In this document: piece after piece, positions 17,238 through 25,893 of the stretch
Numbering within the stretch: the first letter of the stretch is position 1
How the letters are laid out: every line of letters begins with the position of its first letter
Origin: Desulfospira sp963664655
Lineage (GTDB): Bacteria; Desulfobacterota; Desulfobacteria; Desulfobacterales; Desulfobacteraceae
DNA: 64,000 nt
Assembly (NCBI GenBank): GCA_963664655.2
Contig: OY761554.1
Location: 434,001 to 498,000, forward strand
Direction of reading: 5' to 3'
Translations under genes and position numbers: made by a program
Notes under the pieces: model-generated
The model's database searches: none
Seen by the model: the letters and a program-made list of their open reading frames with translations, nothing else
Told to the model about the DNA's origin: nothing

Positions 17238-19993
17238 ACATCATAAAACCGTTTTCGCTCCTTCTTCGAAAACAGAAAACCATTCAATCCAAAATCCTGA
17301 CCATTGTTCTGTTCAGCAATGCATTGGGCCTGGCCATCGGCAGTATTTTCTTCATCGTCAACGATATCATGCTGGTTAAAAAAAGCCTGGTATACGGGTT
17401 TACGGCCCTGGCCGATGTCACATCCAAGAACCTGGAAGCCCCCCTTTATTTTGGAGATGCCAAGGCCGGGAAAGACACCCTTCTGGCCCTGATGGCCAAT
17501 GAAGACATCCTGGGGGCCTGTGTTTACGACAAAAACGGCGACATCTTTACCACTTACATCAGCCCGGGATCAGATTTCAACCTTGAATCCTTTTCCGGGT
17601 TAAAGATGATGCCCGACGGCATCCACCTGAAAACGTCCTGGTTTCTAACCTACAACACGGTAACCTTTAAGGGGGACATCCTGGGAAGGATTCTGATCGT
17701 GGCCGATACCGCCCATATGCTCAACCTGGTGGGCCAGCACATTTTATACAACATCTGCCTGTTTACCGGGATCTGTGCCCTGATTTATCTGCTGTTTACC
17801 CGGGCCATGAAAATTATCATGGGCCCCCTCAACCGGCTGTACCGGGCAGTGGAATCCATCACCAGAGAAAAGAACTATTCGTTGAGGGTGACATACAGCG
17901 ACGATGACGAATTCGGCCGGATGATCAAAGCCTTTAACCAGATGATCAGTGAAATCCAGATCAGGGACAGCCGGCTTGAAAGCAATATGGACGTTCTCGA
18001 AGAAAAGGTCCAGGAAAGGACCCGGACCCTCAATGAACTAAACCGGGAACTGTTAAAAGAAAAGGAAAAGGCTGAGGTGGCCAGCCAGGCAAAAACTGAT
18101 TTTCTGGCCAACATGAGCCATGAAATCCGGACCCCCATGAACGCTATTTTAGGGTTAAGCCACCTGTCTTTAAAATCCGGCCTGGACAGAAAACAGAGCA
18201 ATTACATCCTGAAAATAAAACGGGCCGCCGAATCGCTGCTTCAAATTATTGATGACATCCTTGATTTCTCCAAAATCGAGGCCGGCAAACTGGTCATGGA
18301 AGTCAGGGACCTGGACCTGGCGGAAATCCTTCAGAATATCGCCACCCTGCTGTCCATCAAAGCCCATGACAAGGGGCTGAATCTTGTGTTTAACATTGAT
18401 CCCAAGACCCCGGTGCATCTTAAAGGCGACGGGTTACGGCTAAGCCAGATCCTGATGAACCTGATCGGAAATGCCATCAAGTTTACCGAAAAAGGAGATA
18501 TCTTTGTATCCATCCGCCCGGTTCAAGTTGAAAATGATCAGGCTGTTTTAAAATTTGAGGTGGCCGATACCGGTATCGGCCTGACCAGGGCCCAGCAAGG
18601 CAAGCTTTTTCAATCCTTTCAGCAGGCAGACACCTCCACCACCCGTAAATTCGGCGGCACCGGGTTAGGGCTTGCCATCTGCAAGAACCTGGTGGATTTA
18701 ATGGGCGGCGCCATCGGGGTTGAAAGCGAAATAGACAAAGGCAGCACCTTTTATTTTACCGCCCGGTTCAGATGCGGCACAGACGGCACGCCCCCCTCAG
18801 ACCAGCCGGGTTTCCCGCCCAAAGAACCTTCATTTCCGGGCCACCCCCCTGGAGATCACCTGCTGGAAAAGCATCACCCAACCCTTCATATCTGCGATGT
18901 TCCTGAAGGATTTGACGCCTTTCGGGGGGCCCATATCCTGCTGGTGGAAGACAATGAAATCAACCAGGAGGTGGCCGTGGACATGCTTGAAGGGGAAGGG
19001 TTTTTCACGGATGTGGCCGGCAATGGCAAGGACGCCTTAACCCGGTTAAAAGACCCTGCATTTGCCGCATCCCTTGACCTTATCCTCATGGATTTGCAGA
19101 TGCCGGTTATGGACGGCTATGCGGCGTCAAAGCGAATCAGAAAAATAGACGCGCTCAAGGAACTGCCCATCATTGCCATGACCGCCGATGTCATGAACGG
19201 GGTTCACGAAAAGGCCGGGCAAAGCGGTATGAACGACTACATCGCCAAACCCATTGATCCTTCCAAATTGTTCAGCACCCTGGCCAAATGGCTCAAACCC
19301 GGCAACAGACCCCTTCCCGACGGGTTTGAGCCCAAACCCGCCGGGTCGCCCATTCAGGCGTCAGAGGCCTTTGAAATTCCCGGAATGAATGTCTCCCTGG
19401 GCCTTTACAGGGTAAGCGGAAATGTGGATGCTTACAAAAGAATGCTTAAAAAATTTGTACTGCACCACCGGGATGCGGGCCAACAAATTGTCCATGAAGT
19501 GGAAACCCAAAACCTTAAAGAGGCGGCCGCCTTAGCCCATATGCTCAAAGGGGTGGCCGGCAATATCGGCGCATCAGACCTGTATGATTCCCTGCTGGAT
19601 CTTGAAAAGGCCTTAAAATCCCATGGGGATAAAGACATTCCGTCCGCTGCAGACAAGGCCTCTACCGTTTTGCTTCGTACGGTGTCACTCATCGAACCGG
19701 TTCTGGAAGAGCCGGACTTGCCGGAACAAAGCGCATCCCCCCCGGACCGGAAACCGGAAAAAGAGATCCTCACCGACATGGCCCCATTGCTGGACAGGCT
19801 GTCACAGCTTTTGGAGACCTTTAATGTGGATGCGGAAAATGTTCTGGAAACCCTGATGGAAAAGGCCAGAGGATCAGCCATGGAAGAAGGCCTGATGCCC
19901 ATCCAGAAAAAACTGGACGGGTATGATTTTGAAGGGGCGGCCCGGGAATTGTCCCGCTTTAAAGAAACCGTTAGTACAAAAATGGACCCATAA
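17234..19993 (+). CDS. Hybrid histidine kinase (CHASE8-like-HAMP-HisKA-HATPase-REC-Hpt)
   Basis: 919 residues, GTG start. TM1 (about 20-42) and TM2 (about 160-185) flank a short periplasmic sensor with SLVYGFTALADVTSKNLEAPLYFGD, resembling the CHASE8 domain of YfiN. Then come HAMP, a coiled coil, HisKA with His296 (NMSHEIRTP), HATPase (NAIKFTEKG, DTGIGL, GTGLGLAI), a receiver with Asp620 (MDLQMPVMDGY) and a C-terminal Hpt domain with His769 (AHMLKGVAGN). The architecture is that of BarA/EvgS-type multistep relays. The Hpt probably donates phosphate to one of the regulators encoded just downstream. Confidence 0.93.
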   Translation: MNIIKPFSLLLRKQKTIQSKILTIVLFSNALGLAIGSIFFIVNDIMLVKKSLVYGFTALADVTSKNLEAPLYFGDAKAGKDTLLALMANEDILGACVYDKNGDIFTTYISPGSDFNLESFSGLKMMPDGIHLKTSWFLTYNTVTFKGDILGRILIVADTAHMLNLVGQHILYNICLFTGICALIYLLFTRAMKIIMGPLNRLYRAVESITREKNYSLRVTYSDDDEFGRMIKAFNQMISEIQIRDSRLESNMDVLEEKVQERTRTLNELNRELLKEKEKAEVASQAKTDFLANMSHEIRTPMNAILGLSHLSLKSGLDRKQSNYILKIKRAAESLLQIIDDILDFSKIEAGKLVMEVRDLDLAEILQNIATLLSIKAHDKGLNLVFNIDPKTPVHLKGDGLRLSQILMNLIGNAIKFTEKGDIFVSIRPVQVENDQAVLKFEVADTGIGLTRAQQGKLFQSFQQADTSTTRKFGGTGLGLAICKNLVDLMGGAIGVESEIDKGSTFYFTARFRCGTDGTPPSDQPGFPPKEPSFPGHPPGDHLLEKHHPTLHICDVPEGFDAFRGAHILLVEDNEINQEVAVDMLEGEGFFTDVAGNGKDALTRLKDPAFAASLDLILMDLQMPVMDGYAASKRIRKIDALKELPIIAMTADVMNGVHEKAGQSGMNDYIAKPIDPSKLFSTLAKWLKPGNRPLPDGFEPKPAGSPIQASEAFEIPGMNVSLGLYRVSGNVDAYKRMLKKFVLHHRDAGQQIVHEVETQNLKEAAALAHMLKGVAGNIGASDLYDSLLDLEKALKSHGDKDIPSAADKASTVLLRTVSLIEPVLEEPDLPEQSASPPDRKPEKEILTDMAPLLDRLSQLLETFNVDAENVLETLMEKARGSAMEEGLMPIQKKLDGYDFEGAARELSRFKETVSTKMDP

Positions 19994-19998
19994 AAATC

Positions 19999-21138
19999 AT
20001 GGAAAACAACCCAGGCCCGGAACAAAAAATTCTGATTGTGGACGACATTCCCACCAATCTGGATCTTTTAAAAGGGATTTTACAGCCTTCCTACACGGTG
20101 TTTGTGGCCATCAACGGCAGCATTGCCCTGCAAATCGCACAAACCCAGGAACCGGATTTAATTTTGCTGGACATCATGATGCCTGAAATGGACGGGTATG
20201 AGGTATGCAAACGGCTGAAAGCCCATGAGACAACGTCAAAAATCCCCGTGATTTTTGTTACGGCCAAAGGAGATCCGGTTGACGAATCCAAAGGGTTTGA
20301 TGCGGGATGTGTTGATTATATAAAAAAACCGGTCAGTCCCCTTATTGTTTCCGCACGGGTCAAGACCCACCTGATGCTCAGCCGTGCCCTTCATACCCTG
20401 GAACAGCAGAACGAAGAACTGAAAAAAGCGGCAAAGCTCCGGGAGGATGTGGAACGGATCTCCCGGCATGATTTAAAAAATCCCATGTCGGCCATCTTTT
20501 CAGGTCTCTACTTTCTCGGGGCGGACCCGGGCCTTGGCAAAGAGGCCAAAGAGCATATAGAGACCATCAATGAGGCGGCCCAGGACATGCTCAACATGAT
20601 CAACTCCTCCCTTGACCTGTTTAAAATGGAGCAGGATATCTACCGGCCCAGCCTTGAGGACGTGAATATCATGGACATCCTTACGCGGATCAAAAGGGAT
20701 TTAAGGGCCCTTTCCAGCGCAAAGGACAGCCGCATAGAGCTAAAGGCCCCCTCCGGAACCACCCTGGAAGACATAACCGGTTATGCGGTAAGGGGGGAAC
20801 CCCTGCTCATCTATTCCATGCTGGTGAACCTGTTAAAAAATGCGCTGGAGGCCACCCCGGCCAATGAACCCGTGACCGTTGCCCTGGCCTCACGCCGGGA
20901 CCAGGCGAAAATTGCCATTCACAACAAGGGGGCCATCCCCAAAGACATCCGGGATACGGTGTTTGACAAATTCGTAACCTGCGGGAAACAGAAAGGAACC
21001 GGGCTTGGCACCTACAGCGCCCGGTTGATCGCCAAAACCCTCGGAGGCGACATTGCCATGGAAACCTCTGAGCAAAAGGGAACCACATTTACGGTATCGC
21101 TGGAAAAAGGAAAGGAATTCGGGTATAAAGAAGCATAA
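19999..21138 (+). CDS. Response regulator-histidine kinase fusion
   Basis: 379 residues, no membrane segment. The N-terminal receiver has Asp58 (LLDIMMPEMDGYE) and Lys in IKKPVSP. A coiled coil leads to a kinase core with His157 in SRHDLKNPMSAI and an HATPase domain (NLLKNALEA, GTGLGTYSARL). Such soluble REC-kinase proteins act inside relays. It begins five bases after the hybrid kinase gene, in the same operon. The N and G boxes look intact, so kinase activity is plausible. Confidence 0.9.
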   Translation: MENNPGPEQKILIVDDIPTNLDLLKGILQPSYTVFVAINGSIALQIAQTQEPDLILLDIMMPEMDGYEVCKRLKAHETTSKIPVIFVTAKGDPVDESKGFDAGCVDYIKKPVSPLIVSARVKTHLMLSRALHTLEQQNEELKKAAKLREDVERISRHDLKNPMSAIFSGLYFLGADPGLGKEAKEHIETINEAAQDMLNMINSSLDLFKMEQDIYRPSLEDVNIMDILTRIKRDLRALSSAKDSRIELKAPSGTTLEDITGYAVRGEPLLIYSMLVNLLKNALEATPANEPVTVALASRRDQAKIAIHNKGAIPKDIRDTVFDKFVTCGKQKGTGLGTYSARLIAKTLGGDIAMETSEQKGTTFTVSLEKGKEFGYKEA

Positions 21139-21197
21139 TCGCCACACTTTCAAAAAAAATTAATGACCGCCATCCGGCAAAAAAACGGGAAAATAAC

Positions 21198-21623
21198 GTG
21201 TCTGATAAGGCAATAAGCCCCAATCTCAATTTTCTTCTGGTGGATGATGATCCCAGAATTTTGAAACCCCTCCGGCAGACCCTGGAGGCGGCCGGATTCA
21301 AAAACCTGCATACCGCAGAAAACGGGAAAGAGGCCCTTCACTGTCTCAGGAAGTACGGTATAGACCTGGTTTTCCTGGACTGGGATATGCCGGAGATGAA
21401 CGGCGATGAAGTCCTTGAAACCATGCAGGCCGAAAAGATGCTCACCTACACCAAGGTGGTGATGCTCACCGGCCACTCTGAAAAAGACTATGTGGTGGCA
21501 TCAAAACAGCTGGGCGCAACCAATTATATCATCAAACCCTTCACCCCCATTTCCGTCTACGAAAAACTTGAATCCATTTTTTGTGCCGATCTTCCCTTTA
21601 AAAACGATATTGTTTTTTTGTAA
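21198..21623 (+). CDS. Single-domain response regulator (CheY-like)
   Basis: 141 residues from GTG 21198. A receiver domain with the acidic pair in VDDDP, Asp61 in FLDWDMPEMNGDE, Thr in MLTGHSE and Lys in IKPFTP. There is no output domain. It is the last gene of the YfiR-associated relay, about 60 bp after the REC-kinase gene, and is a likely phosphate acceptor from the Hpt domain. It is convergent with the large surface-protein gene, with only 37 bp between the stops and no clear terminator hairpin there. Confidence 0.88.
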   Translation: MSDKAISPNLNFLLVDDDPRILKPLRQTLEAAGFKNLHTAENGKEALHCLRKYGIDLVFLDWDMPEMNGDEVLETMQAEKMLTYTKVVMLTGHSEKDYVVASKQLGATNYIIKPFTPISVYEKLESIFCADLPFKNDIVFL

Positions 21624-21660
21624 GCATCCGGCAGATGGACCGTTTTCAAAAAATCCGATT

Positions 21661-24600
21661 TTATTCTCCGTTGATCACTATTCCAAATCCCGAAACCAGC
21701 CGGGCAAGGTCAGCGGCATCAATCCTGCCGTCCCCGTTAAAATCTCCTTCCGGGAAAAAAGCCGCATCCGGTGCCGCACTGCCCAGGGCCGGCAACAACA
21801 GGGCCAGGTCTTTTCCATCCACGTCAAAATCCTTGTCCAGGTCTATCCGGGGTGCGATTTCCTGGAGATTTACCCGGCCCAGGCCCGAGGCCATGACGCA
21901 AAGGTCCTTTTGGTCAATGGCATTGTCCCGGTTAAAATCCGCCCGGGCCAGATACCCGGGCTGTCCTGAGACACTGCCCAGGGCTGGGGCAAAAAGGGCC
22001 AGGTCCTCTCCGTCCACATCCAGATCAAAATCAAGATCGGCTGCCATGCCATTGCCCGGATGAATGCCGGCATTCTTTGGATCCGTTCCAAACCCTGTTT
22101 CTTCCCCGTCCCCGTACCCGTCATTGTCCGAATCCCAGTCAAAGGGATCGGTTCCAAGGGCGATTTCATCGGCGTTTAACAGGCCGTCCCGGTCGGCATC
22201 CCCGGTTTGGGTCATTGTGGTAAAGGTCCACAACGGCCCCTGGGTTTCTTTGCCATAAGAATCTATAGAGACGATTTTCCAGAAATACTGAACCCCGTAA
22301 TCAAGGCCGGCCAGTGCAAACTCAGGGACCCAAAGGCCCTGCCCTGACAGCACCATTTCATCTGGGTCTGTGCCGGCATAAAGGTCGAAACTGAGGCTGT
22401 CCGCAGGATCGGGATCCGTTCCTGTCCAGGATAAAACAAGGTCCGGGAGGGTCTGGATTTCCCCATTCTCAGGGTCAGGCAAACAGGGAATATCAGGATC
22501 ATGATTATGGGTGACCGTCACGGGAACAGGGCTGTATACCCCCATGGAACCGTCACTGTCACTGATTTCAAGATAAATGTAATAGGTGCCTTCAGGTACC
22601 AGTGCCACGTTCCAGGCAAATTCGTCATCTTCTAAATCGGGATCTTCAAGGATCCCGTCCCGGATCAGGGTTCCGTCAAATCCCTGGTCGTCGGTATCGT
22701 AAAAAATGGAAATCACCGCGTTGGAATCCGGGTCTTCATCAGTCCATTGAATTAAAATATCCCCGCTGTTTTCAACCACGCTGGTCACCGGCTGCACCAG
22801 GGTGATCTCAGGGGCAATATTCTCATCCACATATTTGACAAAAAACCGTGTCGCCGGACTCCAGGACCCGGGCAGACCATGCCCGTCAACCGCCCGGCAC
22901 CGGAAATAATAAGTTGAAAAATTCTCAAGTTCAGGTTCCACCCGCCAGAAAAAAGAGTCCGTTTCAGTCTCCCGGACAATCTGGCTGAGTTCGGCATCGG
23001 CATATATCTCAAACTCAAATGTCACATCATCTTTGTCCGGCTCAGAAACCGGGTTAACTTGCAGCACCGGGGCAAGGGTCGTTACCCAGGCCCCCGGACC
23101 CGGATTGCTGATGGAGGGCGTGCCCGGGGCCTGGTTCACCGGATTGGTGAAAAAAGACCCCACCGCCCACTCACTGCACCCGCTGCCGTCAAAGGCCCGG
23201 ACCCGCCAGAAATACAAGGTGTTGTCCGTTAACATGCCCGGTTCCCAGGACACGGATTTCTGGGTGATGCCCGTCTTTTCCAAAGCCATAAGGGTGGCGC
23301 TGTCAAAGGCCGGGGATACATCCAGTTCAAAAGTATAGTCCATGGACCCGGAAACCGGATCAACGGTGCCCGAAGCGGTGAGAACCGGGGAAAGGCTTTG
23401 AATCTCTTCGCCCTGGGCCGGGCTGACGATCAGCGGTGTTCCCGGGGGCGAATGACTGACGTCCACCGTAAAGGAAGCCACCGGGGAAAATGCGCTGTTG
23501 CCCTCATCGTCAGTGATTTTACACCGCCAGTAATAGGTGGCGCCGTCTTCCAGATCCGTATCCGCCTGCCAGGACAAAAAGGGTTCCTCTCCGTGATCCA
23601 GATCAGGGGAAACCGCCACAGGAAGGGTCAGTGCTTCATCGGCAAAGATTTCAAATCCGGCCGTTAACTGATCCTGGTCCGGATTTTTTTTGCAGGTAAC
23701 GCTAAGGACAGGGGTAAGGGTGGCCGAAAGACCCTGGTCACAGGGGCCGGCAATCAGCGGCGGGACCGGCGGTTCGTCCACTGCATTGACAAAGAATGTT
23801 CCATAGGTCCACAGGCTGTATGCAATGCCGTCATAGGCCCTGACCCGCCAGTACACCGTCTGGTTTTCCAGAAAGGCCTCAACCGGGCTGAACACGGTTG
23901 AGGGGGTCGACTCGGGCACCTGGTGCCGGCTTTCCAGCAGATCCGTGTACTCCGGATCACGGTAAATCTCAACATCATAAAACAGGGCATCGCCATCCTT
24001 GTCCGTACTGTTGGCGATCTCCAGAACCGGGGAGAGTGTATCAACCGGTGACCCGTCCAGGGGCTGTATAATCCCGGGAGCAGACGGCCCGTATTCGCCG
24101 TCCAGGGGGTCCAGGCCGTTTAAATATTCGTCCAGGTCGCAGATCCCGTCATGATCAAAGTCTTCTGAGCCGTCCCGTTCCAGGGACCCGAAGTGCCCGG
24201 TCTCCCACTGATCCGCCATGCCGTCGCAGTCCGCGTCCGATCCGGGACAGATTGTAATGGCCCCGGAGGTTGATGTTTTAAAAATGCCGTCAGAGGCGGT
24301 AAACATAATTGAATAGGAACCGGCCTGGCCGCTCTGGGGGACCCAGTCAAAGATGGCACAGCCGTTTTCCTGGTCTGTAAACACAGCCCCGGCCGGCAGG
24401 GATGCGGCCGTCAGGCTCGGGATGGTTCCGTCCGGGTCGCTTGCAATCACCATAAATGAGACCTGGTCCCCTTCAACACGGGCCATATCCGGTACCGGCT
24501 GGACCACCGGGGCCTGGGGGGAATCAGCCGGCTCGGTTAAAACCAGCGTATAGGACCCGGTGGAATTCACGTCAAAAATATTAAAATAATAGGACCATTG

Positions 24601-25863
24601 GCTGGTCCCTTCCCGTTCCTTGGAAAACCAGACGTTCTGAAGGGAAATCTGCTTTCCGTCAGACCGGGTCAGGCGCTTGATCTCCATGGCACCGCCTTCA
24701 GGGTCCGGCAGTTTGGCAAAGCAAAACCCGGCGGCCTGGGGAAGGGTCAGCCCATAGGTCTTTTCATCTGCCGTGCCGGTTTTAACCGTAAGGCCTGCCT
24801 GGGAGGACACATCGCTTACCTGGGACTCGGTGTTTTCCGACTCATAGATCACCATCCCCTGGTCCGACTGCCCCAGAAAGTCACTGATGTCGTCCCTGCC
24901 CGGCAGGTCCACCCGGACCTCTCCGACAAGGGTATGGGTTTGCACCGCCGTGATCAGCGAGGTCAGATCCCCGCCCAGTTCATCGGAATGGGTGAAATCA
25001 GCACCAAAATTTTCAAACCGGCCGGACAATGAACTGGTCATGGTCCAGGCCACGGTTTTACATGTCCCGGGATCAATATCCCCGAACTGCGCCAGAAGGG
25101 AGGCAGATGTCTCCTGCCCCTGGATCCGTGTCCCGGTAATTACAAAATGGACCAGCAGATTTTCTTCATTTTCCGTAATCTCGGGCTGGGCCGACTGGAT
25201 GGAAAGGTCCACGGCTTTTCCATAGCCTGAATTTTTCACCCTGGCACCAAACACAAAGGGAACCGGTGCTTCGATTTGGGTCGTAAACGCGTCATCGCCA
25301 TACACATACTCGGGTAAAAAATAATCCAGGGTCAGTTCCGGCATGGGTTTGACATGGATATAATCCGGCGACACCCGGGTAAGCTGCTCTTCCCCGTTAA
25401 GGGTATAGGTCAGTTCTGCCCCCACATAGTAAAGCTTGCCGCTGACGGACTGCCCCCCGGACCCCGGTGCCGGGATGATGAGCCAGTGAATATCGGCATA
25501 GGAAGCAGGACTGACACTCCCGGAACCGTCCACATCCGTAATGTTTTCCAGGGTGTCCACCCGGATGAAAAAGGCAGCCTCCGTGTCACTGGAATCAAAG
25601 GATGCAGTCACCAAATTCCCCAGCTCATCCGTAAACAGCACCTTGACGGCCACGTTATCAAGACTTGTTTCCGGAAGACTGTTCAATATACGCATGTGGG
25701 CATCAAAGGCCTGGCGTTCAAGGGAAAGCTCCTGCTTGATCTCCAGCTTGACTTCGGCGCATACGGAATCCTGCGCATACACCCGGCAGCAGCAGAGGGA
25801 AAATACAATGAAAATCAGTATGAAACACTGTTTTATCTTTGAATTATTCATTTTCATAATCAA
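21661..25863 (-). CDS. Large secreted protein with FN3-like repeats and Ca-binding dockerin-like C-terminus
   Basis: 1400 residues. The start is TTG 25863 (AGGA seven bases upstream) or ATG 25857. A signal peptide ends near CCCRVYA-QD. The middle has a cadherin/Ig-like unit (VEGDQVSFMVIASDPDGTIPSL), a DxDxDG-type stretch (DADCDGMADQWE, DFDHDGICDLDE), then at least four FN3-like units of about 110 residues each carrying a YYWR/YFWRVRA strand. From about residue 1225 it has thrombospondin-3-like DADRDGLLNADE and DSDNDGYGDGEE followed by dockerin-like half-repeats (DFNRDNAIDQKD, DFNGDGRIDAAD), predicted to bind calcium. It starts 31 bp after the giant RHS gene and shares its FN3 style, so the two probably act in one surface structure. 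No LPXTG, PEP-CTERM or autotransporter domain was seen. Confidence 0.85.
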   Translation of the reverse strand: MIMKMNNSKIKQCFILIFIVFSLCCCRVYAQDSVCAEVKLEIKQELSLERQAFDAHMRILNSLPETSLDNVAVKVLFTDELGNLVTASFDSSDTEAAFFIRVDTLENITDVDGSGSVSPASYADIHWLIIPAPGSGGQSVSGKLYYVGAELTYTLNGEEQLTRVSPDYIHVKPMPELTLDYFLPEYVYGDDAFTTQIEAPVPFVFGARVKNSGYGKAVDLSIQSAQPEITENEENLLVHFVITGTRIQGQETSASLLAQFGDIDPGTCKTVAWTMTSSLSGRFENFGADFTHSDELGGDLTSLITAVQTHTLVGEVRVDLPGRDDISDFLGQSDQGMVIYESENTESQVSDVSSQAGLTVKTGTADEKTYGLTLPQAAGFCFAKLPDPEGGAMEIKRLTRSDGKQISLQNVWFSKEREGTSQWSYYFNIFDVNSTGSYTLVLTEPADSPQAPVVQPVPDMARVEGDQVSFMVIASDPDGTIPSLTAASLPAGAVFTDQENGCAIFDWVPQSGQAGSYSIMFTASDGIFKTSTSGAITICPGSDADCDGMADQWETGHFGSLERDGSEDFDHDGICDLDEYLNGLDPLDGEYGPSAPGIIQPLDGSPVDTLSPVLEIANSTDKDGDALFYDVEIYRDPEYTDLLESRHQVPESTPSTVFSPVEAFLENQTVYWRVRAYDGIAYSLWTYGTFFVNAVDEPPVPPLIAGPCDQGLSATLTPVLSVTCKKNPDQDQLTAGFEIFADEALTLPVAVSPDLDHGEEPFLSWQADTDLEDGATYYWRCKITDDEGNSAFSPVASFTVDVSHSPPGTPLIVSPAQGEEIQSLSPVLTASGTVDPVSGSMDYTFELDVSPAFDSATLMALEKTGITQKSVSWEPGMLTDNTLYFWRVRAFDGSGCSEWAVGSFFTNPVNQAPGTPSISNPGPGAWVTTLAPVLQVNPVSEPDKDDVTFEFEIYADAELSQIVRETETDSFFWRVEPELENFSTYYFRCRAVDGHGLPGSWSPATRFFVKYVDENIAPEITLVQPVTSVVENSGDILIQWTDEDPDSNAVISIFYDTDDQGFDGTLIRDGILEDPDLEDDEFAWNVALVPEGTYYIYLEISDSDGSMGVYSPVPVTVTHNHDPDIPCLPDPENGEIQTLPDLVLSWTGTDPDPADSLSFDLYAGTDPDEMVLSGQGLWVPEFALAGLDYGVQYFWKIVSIDSYGKETQGPLWTFTTMTQTGDADRDGLLNADEIALGTDPFDWDSDNDGYGDGEETGFGTDPKNAGIHPGNGMAADLDFDLDVDGEDLALFAPALGSVSGQPGYLARADFNRDNAIDQKDLCVMASGLGRVNLQEIAPRIDLDKDFDVDGKDLALLLPALGSAAPDAAFFPEGDFNGDGRIDAADLARLVSGFGIVINGE

Positions 25864-25893
25864 TATTTTTTCCTGTATCTATTGGACTGCCAC

